Shown in pieces: positions 27,981-38,358 of a DNA stretch of 64,000 bases (positions within the stretch are counted from its first letter, which is position 1; each line of letters opens with the position of its first letter). The position numbers were made by a program, and so were the translations under genes. Under the pieces are notes generated by a model. That model searched no databases. It was not told the DNA's origin and was given only the letters and a program-made list of their open reading frames with translations. The stretch comes from Iodobacter violaceini (GTDB lineage Bacteria; Pseudomonadota; Gammaproteobacteria; Burkholderiales; Chitinibacteraceae): assembly GCF_011601265.1 (NCBI RefSeq), contig NZ_JAAOLX010000003.1, forward strand, positions 434,001 through 498,000, given 5' to 3'.

Positions 27981-30140
27981 ATGTCCGCGACCCACACACC
28001 ATTTCATTTCCGTCTCACCGCAATTGCCGCTGCACTCCTCTGTGCGATGGCGCATTCGGCCGAGCCTCTTCCCATCAATGTGGAAGCCGACAACGTTGTT
28101 GGCACCACAACCGGGACCACTGAGGCCAGAGGCGATGTTCAACTCCACAGAGGCGATCTTGACGTCAATGCCGAGTGGGCCACCTTCGATCAGAAGTCGA
28201 ATAAGGTGACCGCCGGTGATCAGGTCGAGATGACACGCCAGGGGGATGTCTTAAAAGGCAATCAGCTCGATTATTTGCTCGATACCAAATATGGCACGCT
28301 CACCAACCCGGACTATGCCATTGCCCAGGGTTTAGGCCGCGGTGATGCGGTAAAGCTGCTCTTTGAAGGGGATGATAAATATCGTCTGGAAGATGGCCGC
28401 TTTACCACCTGCAAGCTTGGCGACAATGCATGGTTTTTGCACGCCAATGAGCTGGAGCTGGATTACGTCACCAATAAAGGCGTAGCCCACAATGCCTGGC
28501 TGGAGTTCAAAGGCGCGCCGATTATGTATATGCCGTGGATGAATTTCCCGCTCAACAGCAATCGGCAAACCGGCTTTTTAGCGCCCTCTTTCAGCACCAA
28601 CAACCGTAATGGTTTTGAATTCAGCACGCCTTTCTATTGGAATATCGCGCCCAATTATGATTTCACCTTAACACCGCGCTATATGTCGCGCCGGGGTGTG
28701 ATGCTGGGCGGTGAGTTTCGCTATATGCAGCCTGATTACGCGGGCACGCTGAAAGTTGAAGGCTTAAGCAACGATACGGTTTCAGACAACAGCCGCAGCA
28801 GTATTGTATTTCAGCACCAGCAAGCGCTGACCGATCGCCTGTCACTCAGCCTGAATGTGCAAAAAGTTTCAGATGACGATTACTTTAACGACTTTGGCGA
28901 TCGCTTAAGTGTGGCCTCGCAAACCAATTTGCCACGTGAAGCCGTGCTGAGTTATCGCGGTGATAACTGGCAGACTTTTGGCCGCTGGCAGCGCTTTCAA
29001 ACCATTCAAAGCACAACCAGCCCGGTTGACGAGCCCTATGCCCGTGTACCGCAAGTTGGTTTTTCTGCCACGCCAGACTGGATTAAAGGCGTACAACTGA
29101 GCGTTTCAGCAGAAGCCACCGAGTTTGATCACTCGACCAAAATCAACGGCACGCGCGTCTGGGTAAAGCCTGAGATCAGTATGCCTTTTATTGGCTCTTA
29201 TGGTTTTATTAAACCCAAAATCAGCGTACACGCCTCCAGCTATCAGCTGCGCGCCAATGGCCCTGATCAAATCAGTAGCTCCGAAAATCGTGTTTTGCCT
29301 ATTTTCAGCCTTGATAGTGGCCTGTATTTTGAAAAAGAAACCACACTGGGTGGAATGGAATACACGCAAACTTTAGAGCCTAGGGCTTATTACGCCTATG
29401 TGCCCTACAGCGATCAATCCAAGCTGCCCAATTTTGATTCAGCCATTACTGATTTCTCTTTTGCTCAAATGTTTTCTGAAAACCAGTTTTCAGGAAACGA
29501 CCGTATTAACGATGCCAATCAGCTGACCCTGGCACTCTCTTCCCGTCTGTACGAATCATCAACCGGAATTGAGCGTGTCCGTGCCACGATAGGCCAGCGC
29601 TTTTACTTTACCGATCAAAAAGTCACCCTGGATGCTCCGGGCAGGCCCGAAGAAGCAACGTCATCCGATTTATTACTATCAGTAAGCGGGCAGGTCTGGC
29701 GTGATTTTATGGTAGGTTACAGCCTGCAATACAATGCACGGGACGACAGCACCATCCGCTCCGATATTAATCTGGGCTGGAGCCCGGGTGCTTACCGTGC
29801 GCTGAATATGCGTTATGTACAAAGCCGCAACAATAATATCGAACAGCTTGATTTCTCTGGCCAGTGGCCACTTGGCGGAGGCTGGTACGCAATTGGGCGC
29901 GCCAACTATTCGCTGCGTGACAATAAAGCTTTAGAAACGCTGAGTGGCGTTGAATATAATGCCGGCTGCTGGGCACTGCGCTTTGCCGCCCAACGCTACA
30001 TTACCAATGACGGCACATTCAACACCAACTTCTTCGCCCTTCTTGAACTGGGCGGTTTAGGCGGTTTAGGCAGCAATCCAATCGATGTGCTGCGCCAAAC
30101 TATTCCTGGTTATACCGATACCTACAGCAAGGTCCACTGA
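27981..30140 (+). CDS. lptD: LPS-assembly outer-membrane protein LptD
   Basis: 719 aa. Signal peptide (MSATHTPFHFRLTAIAAALLCAMAHSA), then an N-terminal OstA/LptA-like beta-jellyroll (PINVEADNVVGTTTGTTEARG, GDVLKGNQLDYLL) and a large C-terminal barrel domain (LNSNRQTGFLAPSFSTNNR). With LptE it inserts lipopolysaccharide into the outer leaflet. A Cys is seen in the N-terminal domain (RFTTCKLGD) and another near the C-terminus (YNAGCWALRFA), as expected for inter-domain disulfides. First gene of lptD-surA-pdxA-rsmA. Confidence 0.95.
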   Translation: MSATHTPFHFRLTAIAAALLCAMAHSAEPLPINVEADNVVGTTTGTTEARGDVQLHRGDLDVNAEWATFDQKSNKVTAGDQVEMTRQGDVLKGNQLDYLLDTKYGTLTNPDYAIAQGLGRGDAVKLLFEGDDKYRLEDGRFTTCKLGDNAWFLHANELELDYVTNKGVAHNAWLEFKGAPIMYMPWMNFPLNSNRQTGFLAPSFSTNNRNGFEFSTPFYWNIAPNYDFTLTPRYMSRRGVMLGGEFRYMQPDYAGTLKVEGLSNDTVSDNSRSSIVFQHQQALTDRLSLSLNVQKVSDDDYFNDFGDRLSVASQTNLPREAVLSYRGDNWQTFGRWQRFQTIQSTTSPVDEPYARVPQVGFSATPDWIKGVQLSVSAEATEFDHSTKINGTRVWVKPEISMPFIGSYGFIKPKISVHASSYQLRANGPDQISSSENRVLPIFSLDSGLYFEKETTLGGMEYTQTLEPRAYYAYVPYSDQSKLPNFDSAITDFSFAQMFSENQFSGNDRINDANQLTLALSSRLYESSTGIERVRATIGQRFYFTDQKVTLDAPGRPEEATSSDLLLSVSGQVWRDFMVGYSLQYNARDDSTIRSDINLGWSPGAYRALNMRYVQSRNNNIEQLDFSGQWPLGGGWYAIGRANYSLRDNKALETLSGVEYNAGCWALRFAAQRYITNDGTFNTNFFALLELGGLGGLGSNPIDVLRQTIPGYTDTYSKVH

Positions 30141-30144
30141 TTAT

Positions 30145-31437
30145 ATGAAGCTGCGCCACATTTCCCGCGCCTTAGCGCTCGTTGCCCTGATCGGCACATC
30201 CCAATTTGCAAGCGCATCGGTTGAAACGATTGATCGCATTGTTGCCGTAGTGAATAAAAGTGTTGTCACCCAGCAAGAGCTTGATGCACGGATCAGCAGC
30301 GTCCAGAAAAACATGGAAAGCCAGCGCATCACCCTGCCACCCGCTGCCGTGCTTAAGCAGCAGGTGCTGGACCGGATGATTCTGGAGCTGGTACAGGTGC
30401 AGTACGCCGATCAGATAGGGATCCGGGTTGATGACAGCCAGCTGGAGCGCGCGATTGGCCGTATGGCAGAGCAAAATAAAATGTCCTTGCCACAGTTTCG
30501 TGAAACCCTTGCCAAACAAGGTATGAGCTGGAAGTCATTTCGCGAAGATATCCGCCGCGAAATTACCCTTACCCGTCTGAAAGAGCGTGAAATCGACAAC
30601 CGTATTGTGATCAGCGACAGCGAAATCGACGAATACATCAAGCTGAACACCGGTAAAGAACAGCAAGAATTCCGCCTTGCGCATATTTTGATTCCACTGC
30701 CGGAAAACGCCAGCCCGGAACAAATCACCGCCAAACGCACCCGTGCACTTGCAGCCATTGAAGAAATTAAATCCGGTAAAGACTTTGCTTCGATTGCTGC
30801 GGTGTATTCCAGCGCACCGGATGCCACCAGCGGCGGCAGCTTAGGCTGGCGTGCAGCAGGCTCACTTCCCCCTGCGTTTACCCAGCTGCTGGAAAAACTA
30901 AACCCCGGTGAAATCACCGATTTAGTGCGCAGCCCTGGTGGTTTTCATATTGTGAAGCTGCTTGAAAAACGCAGCCAGGAACAAAAAACCGTCGTTGAAC
31001 AAACCCATGCCCGCCATATTCTGATCCGCACGAACGAGCTGGTTTCAGAAGGTGATGCACGCCAGCGCCTGAATCAGCTGGCCGACCGGCTGAAAAATGG
31101 CAGCAAATTTGAAGAGCTGGCCCGCCTCTATTCCGACGATGGCAGCGCCAGCAAAGGCGGTGATTTAGGCTGGCTCACCCCCGGCGAAACCGTGCCAGAG
31201 TTTGAGACCGCGATGAACGCACTCAAGCCTGGCGAAACCAGCCAGGTCATTCAATCGCCGTTTGGCCTGCATATTATTCAGGTACTGGAACGCCGTTCAA
31301 AAGATATGACCAAAGAGCGTGAGCGCTTCCGCGTAAGAAATGAACTAAAACAACGTAAGAGCGAAGAGCAGTTTGAAGACTGGCTGCGCCAGCAAAGAGA
31401 CCGCGCTTTTGTTGAATTACGTTTAAAAGACGAGTAA
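30145..31437 (+). CDS. surA: Periplasmic chaperone and peptidyl-prolyl isomerase SurA
   Basis: 430 aa from ATG at 30145, 4 bp after lptD. The signal peptide (MKLRHISRALALVALIGTSQFASA) is followed by the N-terminal chaperone domain (DRIVAVVNKSVVTQQELDARI), two parvulin domains (EFRLAHILIPLPENASPEQ... and HARHILIRTNELVSEGDA...), and the C-terminal helix. SurA escorts outer-membrane proteins, including LptD, which explains the coupling. Length matches the E. coli protein (428 aa). Confidence 0.95.
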   Translation: MKLRHISRALALVALIGTSQFASASVETIDRIVAVVNKSVVTQQELDARISSVQKNMESQRITLPPAAVLKQQVLDRMILELVQVQYADQIGIRVDDSQLERAIGRMAEQNKMSLPQFRETLAKQGMSWKSFREDIRREITLTRLKEREIDNRIVISDSEIDEYIKLNTGKEQQEFRLAHILIPLPENASPEQITAKRTRALAAIEEIKSGKDFASIAAVYSSAPDATSGGSLGWRAAGSLPPAFTQLLEKLNPGEITDLVRSPGGFHIVKLLEKRSQEQKTVVEQTHARHILIRTNELVSEGDARQRLNQLADRLKNGSKFEELARLYSDDGSASKGGDLGWLTPGETVPEFETAMNALKPGETSQVIQSPFGLHIIQVLERRSKDMTKERERFRVRNELKQRKSEEQFEDWLRQQRDRAFVELRLKDE

Positions 31438-31446
31438 AGCAATTCT

Positions 31447-31475
31447 GACAGCGCGGGCACCATGCCCGCGCTGTC
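31447..31475. other. Perfect 12-bp hairpin between surA and pdxA
   Basis: GACAGCGCGGGC, ACCAT, GCCCGCGCTGTC. No T run follows, so full termination is unlikely. Confidence 0.65.
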
Positions 31476-31521
31476 ACTTTGCAGACCTGCAGCCATAACC
31501 TCTCAAGCCGTGTGAAAATCA

Positions 31522-32511
31522 ATGAACAAACCCACACTGCCCCGCATCGCCCTCACCAGCGGCGAGCCTGCAGGCATAGGCCCTGAAATCAGCGCCATGC
31601 TGGCAGCCACCGGCCCGCAAGATTGCCAGCTGGTTATTCTCTGCGATAAAACCCTGCTTGCAGAACGGGCAAACGCCTGCCAGATTGATGCCAGCTGGCC
31701 CGATTACTCGCCAGAGCAAACGGCCCCGGTTTCCATTTTGCATATCCCGCTCACCTCATCCTGCACCGCCGGCCAGCTTAATACCGGCAATGCACGCTAT
31801 GTGCTGGATTTGCTGGACAGAGCCACAGACGGCTGCCAGAGTGGCGAGTTTGCTGCCATCGTAACTGCACCGATTCATAAGGGCGTGATTAACGAAGGCG
31901 CAGATTTAGGACGGTTTTTCTACGGGCATACCGAGTATTTAGCTGAACGAACGCAGACCCGGCAAGTTGTCATGATGCTGGCTTGCAGCGAAATGCGCGT
32001 GGCGCTGGCGACCACTCATCTGCCGCTAAAAGACGTGGCAGCCGCCATTACGGCCGAATCACTCACCACCACTCTCAATATTTTGCACCATGATTTGCAA
32101 ACTAAATTCGGCATTGCCAAACCCCGAATTATTGTGGCGGGGCTAAACCCTCACGCGGGGGAATCAGGCCATTTGGGACGTGAAGAAATAGAAATTATCA
32201 GCCCCGTGCTGGATACATTACGCCAAACAGGCATGACGCTGATCGGGCCATTGCCTGCAGATACCCTGTTTAATCGTAATATCCTCGCCTCTGGCGATGC
32301 GGTACTTGCCATGTATCATGATCAGGGACTGCCCGTACTCAAATATGCCAGCTTTGGCCACGGCATCAATATCACGCTGGGCCTGCCGATTATTCGCACC
32401 TCGGTTGATCATGGCACGGCACTTGATCTGGCAGGTACGGGCACAGCAGACGCTGGCAGCCTGCTTGCAGCCACACAACTTGCAATCGAGTTGGCTAACA
32501 ATACGATTTGA
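31522..32511 (+). CDS. pdxA: 4-hydroxythreonine-4-phosphate dehydrogenase
   Basis: 329 aa NAD-dependent enzyme of the DXP-dependent vitamin B6 pathway. N-terminal [20 protein letters not shown], the substrate loop [20 protein letters not shown], metal ligands (His in TTHLPL and in AMYHDQGLP), the [14 protein letters not shown] signature and C-terminal [17 protein letters not shown] are all present. Order surA-pdxA-rsmA is widely conserved. Confidence 0.95.
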   Translation: MNKPTLPRIALTSGEPAGIGPEISAMLAATGPQDCQLVILCDKTLLAERANACQIDASWPDYSPEQTAPVSILHIPLTSSCTAGQLNTGNARYVLDLLDRATDGCQSGEFAAIVTAPIHKGVINEGADLGRFFYGHTEYLAERTQTRQVVMMLACSEMRVALATTHLPLKDVAAAITAESLTTTLNILHHDLQTKFGIAKPRIIVAGLNPHAGESGHLGREEIEIISPVLDTLRQTGMTLIGPLPADTLFNRNILASGDAVLAMYHDQGLPVLKYASFGHGINITLGLPIIRTSVDHGTALDLAGTGTADAGSLLAATQLAIELANNTI

Positions 32512-32554
32512 ACCGGTAAATCGTCGGTTAATAAAACATCGGTAGTGATGAGTA

Positions 32555-32612
32555 TTGGGTTACGCAATGATCACTGAGCGAGGTACTCCTCGCACGCAGA
32601 CTGCTAACCCAA
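32555..32612. repeat. TTGGGTTA...TAACCCAA inverted repeat, copy 2
   Basis: TTGGGTTA (32555-32562) pairs with TAACCCAA (32605-32612), and a perfect inner hairpin GCGAGG-TACT-CCTCGC sits at 32578-32593. It fills the gap between pdxA and rsmA. The ends match the copy at 20443. Confidence 0.75.
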
Positions 32613-32712
32613 GCTGCATGAAAACCATTTTAAAGCGCTGTGCCGGGCATCCCGGCACAGCGCACACATAATGACCGTGGCACACGCCGCGACAGAACTC
32701 GTTGGAAAAAAA

Positions 32713-33510
32713 ATGACTTCGCATATCCCTCGTAAACGCTTCGGGCAAAACTTTTTACAAGACCAAAGTGTGATTTCCGACATTATCAACTCCGTCAGCC
32801 CGCGCAAAGGCGATGTACTGGTTGAGATTGGGCCGGGCCTTGCTGCCCTGACCATGCCACTGATGGATCGCACAGAAACGCTGCACGTCGTAGAGATCGA
32901 CCGCGATATCGTGGCGCATTTATCCGAAAAGTTTTCTCCGGAAAAACTGGTTATCCACAATGTGGACGCGCTGAATTTTGATTTTGGCGCCTTAGCTGCA
33001 GAGATTGCACCAGGCAGCAAAATTCGCCTGATCGGCAATTTGCCATACAATATTTCCACGCCGCTGTTATTCCACCTGGCAAGCTTTGGCGACTCGATTT
33101 TTGATATGCATTTTATGCTGCAAAAAGAAGTGGTTGACCGCATGGTGGCCGAGCCATCGACATCGGATTACGGCCGCCTCAGCATCATGCTGCAATATCG
33201 CTTCAATATGGAACGCGTGTTTGACGTACCGCCAGAGGCCTTTTTCCCACCGCCCAAAGTTGATTCATCCATCGTACGTATGGTGCCGTGGCCAGAGCTG
33301 CCCGCACCTGCCAGCGATTACAATCACCTGCAAAAGCTAGTCGCCCAAAGCTTTGGCCAGCGCCGCAAAACCCTGCGTAACAATGTAAAAAGCCTGGTAA
33401 GCGATGCCGAGCTGGAAGCCCTGGCCATTTCCCCAGGCTGCCGCCCGGAAAACGTAGCGCTGGAGCAATATGTAGCGCTCAGCAACTACCTTGTTGCAGC
33501 CGGACGATAA
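32713..33510 (+). CDS. rsmA: 16S rRNA dimethyladenosine transferase
   Basis: 265 aa SAM-dependent methyltransferase that dimethylates two adjacent adenines near the 3' end of 16S rRNA. Start at 32713 (MTSHIPRKRFGQNFLQD) fits the family; the ATG at 32671 adds 14 residues. SAM motif I (VLVEIGPGLAALT), the acidic VVEIDRD, and the catalytic NLPYNIS loop are intact. C-terminal FGQRRKTLRNNVKSL is diagnostic. Confidence 0.95.
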   Translation: MTSHIPRKRFGQNFLQDQSVISDIINSVSPRKGDVLVEIGPGLAALTMPLMDRTETLHVVEIDRDIVAHLSEKFSPEKLVIHNVDALNFDFGALAAEIAPGSKIRLIGNLPYNISTPLLFHLASFGDSIFDMHFMLQKEVVDRMVAEPSTSDYGRLSIMLQYRFNMERVFDVPPEAFFPPPKVDSSIVRMVPWPELPAPASDYNHLQKLVAQSFGQRRKTLRNNVKSLVSDAELEALAISPGCRPENVALEQYVALSNYLVAAGR

Positions 33511-33659
33511 ACACCTTATAAGGCGGCCCGCGGCCCGGTATCCCGGACATTCACTCAGGCAGGCGGAGCACTTGCTCCTGCCCGCAGCCTGGCATTTGCC
33601 CCAGGGTTTCCCCGCCTTGCCAACATTGCACAATATTTAACAGAATCAGGTCTCCTGTC

Positions 33660-34418
<759 letters not shown>

Positions 34419-34436
34419 TATTTGTAAGCTAACATC

Positions 34437-34463
34437 AAAAACGGCCCTTATGGGCCGTTTTTG
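34437..34463 (+). terminator. Rho-independent terminator
   Basis: ACGGCCC, TTAT, GGGCCGT followed by TTTT; an A tract lies on the 5' side. It separates the first ATPase gene from gltI. Confidence 0.85.
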
Positions 34464-34557
34464 TTTGAAACACTAAGGATTATCCCCAAAGTCTTATTTT
34501 TTCAGTCAGTCTATACTGAAACAAATACAGATCCCCCGATTTTTTAGGAGAACACCC

Positions 34558-35454
34558 GTGAAGAAATTGTTACTTGTTTTGGCTGTATCCTCTCTTTTTG
34601 CCGCAAACGTGCAAGCTGAAGAATTAAGCGGCACGCTCAAAAAGATTCAAGAAACAAAAACCCTGGTATTAGGCCACCGGGATTCTTCTATTCCCTTCTC
34701 CTATTTAGACAATGGTCAGCGGCCAATTGGTTACTCTGTAGAAGTGGCTAATCACATTGCTGAAGCCATTAAGAAAAAACTGAATATGCCATTTATTCAG
34801 GTTCGCTATAACCTGGTTACATCGCAAACACGTATTCCGCTGGTACAAAACGGCACCGTAGATTTGGAATGTGGCTCTACTACCAATAATGTTGAACGCC
34901 AGAAACAAGTTGCTTTTTCTAACGGTATTTTTGAAATTGGCACACGACTTCTTGCCAATAAAAAATCCGGCATTAAAGACTTTGCTGATTTAGCGGGCAA
35001 AAACGTCGTGACAACGGCTGGCACCACTTCGGAACGTCTGATTAAAAAGATGAACGAAGAAAAGAAAATGAATATGAACATCATCAGTGCCAAGGATCAC
35101 GGTGAATCCTTCCTGATGCTGGAATCAAATCGTGCCGCTGCATTTATGATGGACGATGCTTTATTAGCCGGTGAAATTGCAAAAGCCAAATCACCAGCAG
35201 ACTGGGCCATTGTTGGCACACCACAATCGAATGAAATTTACGGCTGTATGCTGCGTAAAGATGACGCCCAGTTTAAAAAACTGGTTGATGATTCCATTGT
35301 TGATCTTTACAAGAGCGGCCGCATCAAGGCCGTATATGCACGCTGGTTTACTCAGCCTATTCCACCAAAAGGCTTAAACCTGAATTTCCCTATGAGCGAT
35401 GATCTGAAAAAGCTGATTGCCAGCCCGACAGATAAATCTGCAGAACAGATGTAA
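34558..35454 (+). CDS. gltI: Glutamate/aspartate ABC transporter, periplasmic binding protein
   Basis: 298 aa from a GTG start at 34558 with AGGAG 7 bases upstream. The signal peptide (VKKLLLVLAVSSLFAANVQA) is cleaved before EELSG. Strong likeness to E. coli GltI throughout: LGHRDSSIPFSYLD, the CGSTTNNVERQKQVAFS block, ISAKDHGESFLMLES, AFMMDDALLAGE and GCMLRKDD. It binds glutamate and aspartate in the family. A two-Cys pair (ECGS and GCML) may form the disulfide known in that family. Confidence 0.9.
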   Translation: MKKLLLVLAVSSLFAANVQAEELSGTLKKIQETKTLVLGHRDSSIPFSYLDNGQRPIGYSVEVANHIAEAIKKKLNMPFIQVRYNLVTSQTRIPLVQNGTVDLECGSTTNNVERQKQVAFSNGIFEIGTRLLANKKSGIKDFADLAGKNVVTTAGTTSERLIKKMNEEKKMNMNIISAKDHGESFLMLESNRAAAFMMDDALLAGEIAKAKSPADWAIVGTPQSNEIYGCMLRKDDAQFKKLVDDSIVDLYKSGRIKAVYARWFTQPIPPKGLNLNFPMSDDLKKLIASPTDKSAEQM

Positions 35455-35481
35455 AAAACCTTTTCAGGTTTACACATCATC

Positions 35482-35635
35482 AGGGAGGCCAGGTAGTCTG
35501 TTGGACTTAAGCAAGGCCCGTAACAAGAAAAGCCGGTTTATATAGATTCCCCCAATTAAAAAAGGGGAAATCCATGCTAATCCGGCACTTCTGAAAATGG
35601 CCCGTCTTAAATCCAGCAGGCTATCAGGCCTCCCT
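35482..35635. repeat. 154-nt fold-back element between gltI and gltJ
   Basis: AGGGAGGCC (35482-35490) pairs with GGCCTCCCT (35627-35635), and the pairing continues inward with few interruptions (TCTGTTGGACTTAAG against CTTAAATCCAGCAGG; AGATTCCCC against GGGGAAATC) to an A/T loop near 35558. It may be a non-autonomous mobile repeat or an mRNA structure that lets gltI exceed the permeases. Confidence 0.75.
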
Positions 35636-35655
35636 TTTACCTTCGGGGAGAAAAT

Positions 35656-36402
35656 ATGAATTACAACTGGGATTGGGGCGTTTTTTTTAAGTCCACCGGT
35701 ATTGGCAGTGAAGTATATTTAGACTGGTTTATTTCCGGACTGGGCTGGACACTTGCACTGGCTTTATCTGCATGGATTATTGCGCTTATTTTAGGCACCA
35801 TTATGGGTGTGGCGCGTACTTTGCCAAATCGTTTTGTTTCCGGTTTTGCCAGCGCTTATGTAGAATTATTTCGCAATATTCCACTCTTGGTGCAATTGTT
35901 TATCTGGTATTTCCTGGTACCCGATTTTTTACCCGAGCCTTTAGAAATCTGGTTTAAACAAGATATTAAACCTTCAACCTCTGCCTTTATCAGTGTGGTG
36001 GTTTGCTTAGGCTTATTTACCTCTGCCCGTGTTTGTGAACAGGTACGCACTGGTATTCAGGCATTACCCAAAGGGCAAATCAATGCAGGCTATGCTTTAG
36101 GCCTTAATATCGCCCAAACTTACCGCCACGTATTATTGCCACAAGCTTTCCGTATTATTATTCCGCCACTCACCTCTGAATTTTTAAATGTATTTAAAAA
36201 TTCATCCGTCGCATCCTTAATTGGTCTGATGGAGCTGTTAGCACAAACCAAACAAACAGCAGAATTCACCGCTAATTTGTTTGAGGCGTTTACCCTGGCT
36301 ACCCTTATTTATTTCACGCTGAATATGAGCCTGATGATGATTATGCGCTGGGTAGAAAAGAAAACCAGTGTGCCTGGCCTGATGTCGCTGGGAGGAAAAT
36401 AA
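35656..36402 (+). CDS. gltJ: Glutamate/aspartate ABC permease GltJ
   Basis: 248 aa inner-membrane permease starting MNYNWDWGVFFKSTG, as in E. coli GltJ. The HisM-type region (VELFRNIPLLVQLFIWYF) and EAA-like loop (ALPKGQINAGYALGLNIAQT, then LPQAFRIIIPPL) are clear. It ends 1 bp before gltK with a GGGAGG ribosome site for the next gene inside its tail. Confidence 0.91.
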   Translation: MNYNWDWGVFFKSTGIGSEVYLDWFISGLGWTLALALSAWIIALILGTIMGVARTLPNRFVSGFASAYVELFRNIPLLVQLFIWYFLVPDFLPEPLEIWFKQDIKPSTSAFISVVVCLGLFTSARVCEQVRTGIQALPKGQINAGYALGLNIAQTYRHVLLPQAFRIIIPPLTSEFLNVFKNSSVASLIGLMELLAQTKQTAEFTANLFEAFTLATLIYFTLNMSLMMIMRWVEKKTSVPGLMSLGGK

Positions 36403-36403
36403 G

Positions 36404-37069
36404 ATGGATTTATCAAATATTGGCCCGGCCCTGCCCGGACTTCTGGAAGGCATGATTCTTACGCTTGAACTGCTTTTTTTTGCAGTCATTGGCGGCGTAG
36501 CATTAGGCACTTTACTGGCACTGGCACGGATGTCCAGTAATCCGGTGTTATCCAAATTAGCCGGTTTTTATGTTAATTACTTCCGCTCCATTCCATTACT
36601 ACTGGTCATCACATGGTTTTACTTTATGGTGCCCTTTATTATTGGCTGGGTAACGGGACGCCCCACACCCATTGGCGCATTTACCTCCTGCTTAATCGCT
36701 TTTATGATGTTTGAAGCGGCTTATTACTGTGAAATTGTGCGTGCCGGTATTCAGGCGATTTCTAAAGGCCAGGTGAATGCCGCCTATGCATTGGGCATGA
36801 ATTACAGCCAAGCCATGCGCTTAATTATTTTGCCGCAAGCCTTTCGCAAAATGATGCCTCTGCTCTTAATGCAAAGCATTATCTTGTTTCAGGATACATC
36901 TTTGGTTTATGCCGTTGGCCTGATGGATTTTCTGAATACAGCCCGCTCAAAAGGCGATATTGTTGGCCAGCCTCATGAGTTCCTGCTGCTGGCAGGTGCT
37001 GTATATTTCCTGATTAGCTTTAGTGCTTCCATGCTGGTGAAGCGCTTACAAAAAAAACTGGCTGTGTAA
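36404..37069 (+). CDS. gltK: Glutamate/aspartate ABC permease GltK
   Basis: 221 aa inner-membrane permease. FYVNYFRSIPLLLVITWFYF and the docking loop AISKGQVNAAYALGMNYSQA followed by LPQAFRKMMPLLLMQS match GltK. VGLMDFLNTARSKGDI is another family block. It forms the heteromeric channel with GltJ. Confidence 0.91.
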   Translation: MDLSNIGPALPGLLEGMILTLELLFFAVIGGVALGTLLALARMSSNPVLSKLAGFYVNYFRSIPLLLVITWFYFMVPFIIGWVTGRPTPIGAFTSCLIAFMMFEAAYYCEIVRAGIQAISKGQVNAAYALGMNYSQAMRLIILPQAFRKMMPLLLMQSIILFQDTSLVYAVGLMDFLNTARSKGDIVGQPHEFLLLAGAVYFLISFSASMLVKRLQKKLAV

Positions 37070-37151
37070 AGAACGCTTACACGGTAGCTTTAACCAAACA
37101 ATATCGCGCAGAAGCACTGCTTCAACGCTGTTTGCAAAAGAGGTTAGCAGT

Positions 37152-37880
37152 ATGATTTCAATACAGAATGTCAATAAATGGTATGGCAGCTTTCAAGTTT
37201 TGACCGACTGCAGCACCGAAGTAAAAAAAGGCGAAGTAATCGTGGTGTGCGGGCCATCAGGCTCGGGTAAATCCACCTTAATCAAATGCGTAAATGGCCT
37301 GGAGCCTTTTCAGAAAGGCACCATTCTGATTGGCGACACTTCGGTGGGCGACCCAAAAACTGATTTACCAAAATTACGCTCTAAAGTCGGCATGGTTTTC
37401 CAGAATTTTGAACTGTTTCCGCACCTGTCTATCACAGATAATCTGTGCCTCGCCCAGCAGCGTGTGCTTGGCCGCAGCACTGATGAAGCGATGGAAAAAG
37501 GCCTGAAACTGCTGGACCGTGTTGGCCTGAAAGCCCATGCCAATAAATACCCCGGCCAGCTGTCAGGCGGCCAGCAGCAGCGCGTAGCCATCGCCCGTGC
37601 GCTGGCGATGGACCCGATCGCCATGCTGTTTGACGAGCCCACCTCCGCTCTCGACCCTGAAATGGTCAATGAAGTACTGGATGTAATGGTTGAGCTGGCT
37701 CAGGAAGGCATGACCATGATGTGCGTTACCCACGAAATGGGCTTTGCCCGTAAAGTGGCCACGCGCGTGATCTTTATGGATCAGGGCCATATCGTAGAAG
37801 ACGCAAGCAAGGACGAGTTCTTTAACCAAACCCGCTCCGAGCGTGCGCAACTATTCTTATCCAAGATTTTGCAGCACTAA
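37152..37880 (+). CDS. gltL: Glutamate/aspartate ABC transporter ATPase GltL
   Basis: 242 aa ATPase starting [20 protein letters not shown]. Walker [11 protein letters not shown] loop [33 protein letters not shown] and [12 protein letters not shown] are intact. It resembles the ATPase at 33660 closely enough to be a paralogue, but the two differ in loops and C-termini. The E. coli gltIJKL order supports the assignment. Confidence 0.91.
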   Translation: MISIQNVNKWYGSFQVLTDCSTEVKKGEVIVVCGPSGSGKSTLIKCVNGLEPFQKGTILIGDTSVGDPKTDLPKLRSKVGMVFQNFELFPHLSITDNLCLAQQRVLGRSTDEAMEKGLKLLDRVGLKAHANKYPGQLSGGQQQRVAIARALAMDPIAMLFDEPTSALDPEMVNEVLDVMVELAQEGMTMMCVTHEMGFARKVATRVIFMDQGHIVEDASKDEFFNQTRSERAQLFLSKILQH

Positions 37881-37895
37881 GCGCAATATGCTCCC

Positions 37896-37929
37896 AAAAA
37901 CGCCACGCTCTTTGCGTGGCGTTTTTTTT
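37896..37929 (+). terminator. Rho-independent terminator after gltL
   Basis: AACGCCACGC (37899-37908) pairs with GCGTGGCGTT (37914-37923), followed by a T run. Confidence 0.9.
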
Positions 37930-38029
37930 GCCTGGCACGCAGCTATATTCCAAATACTTACTTAAATACAAATAAATATGTCTTAAACCCGAAAGGCAAG
38001 AAATACCAAGGCAGTATACAATCCGCCCC

Positions 38030-38215
38030 TTATAAGGTGCTCAACACGAGTGAAACGGGAAGCAGGTTCAAATCCTGCGCTGCCCCTGCAACGGTAAACA
38101 AGCGTAAATACACCCACAGCCACTGTCTGACAAAGATGGGAAGGCGGTGTATTGATCTGTCGGGTTTTCCAAACCGATAGCGACTCTTGCAAGCCCGGAG
38201 ACCGGCCTTAGACCT
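38030..38215 (+). promoter_or_regulatory. Cobalamin riboswitch upstream of btuB copy 1
   Basis: Core hallmarks of the adenosylcobalamin riboswitch are present in order: AAGGTGCTC with GAGTGAAACGGGAA, a CAGG...CCTG stem (38063-38077), GCTGCCCCTGCAACGGTAA (38080-38098), CACTGTCTGACAAAGATGGGAAGG, and the B12 box AAGCCCGGAGACCGGCC (38191-38207). Cobalamin binding is expected to shut off btuB expression. The expression platform lies between 38216 and 38358. Confidence 0.95.
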
Positions 38216-38358
38216 TTGCTGACACTCAGCCAAGGCAACCAACGCGCGGCAGGGTGCACGAAGCGGGTGAGATTCATCGCGCTTTGGCCGTGCATCATCT
38301 CCTGCTCCCCCTGCTGCTATCATCGCCACACAGCGGGTGTGGCACTCAGGAGAGAGTA

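Noticed and set aside
35482-35635. Correia-type element of Neisseria
   Set aside because: Size is similar, but the terminal repeats do not resemble the Correia ends as I know them, and no TA duplication is clear.
38060-38080. tRNA-like T-loop sequence GGTTCAAATCC (also near 56299)
   Set aside because: It is the conserved stem of the cobalamin riboswitch; no acceptor stem or anticodon arm surrounds it.
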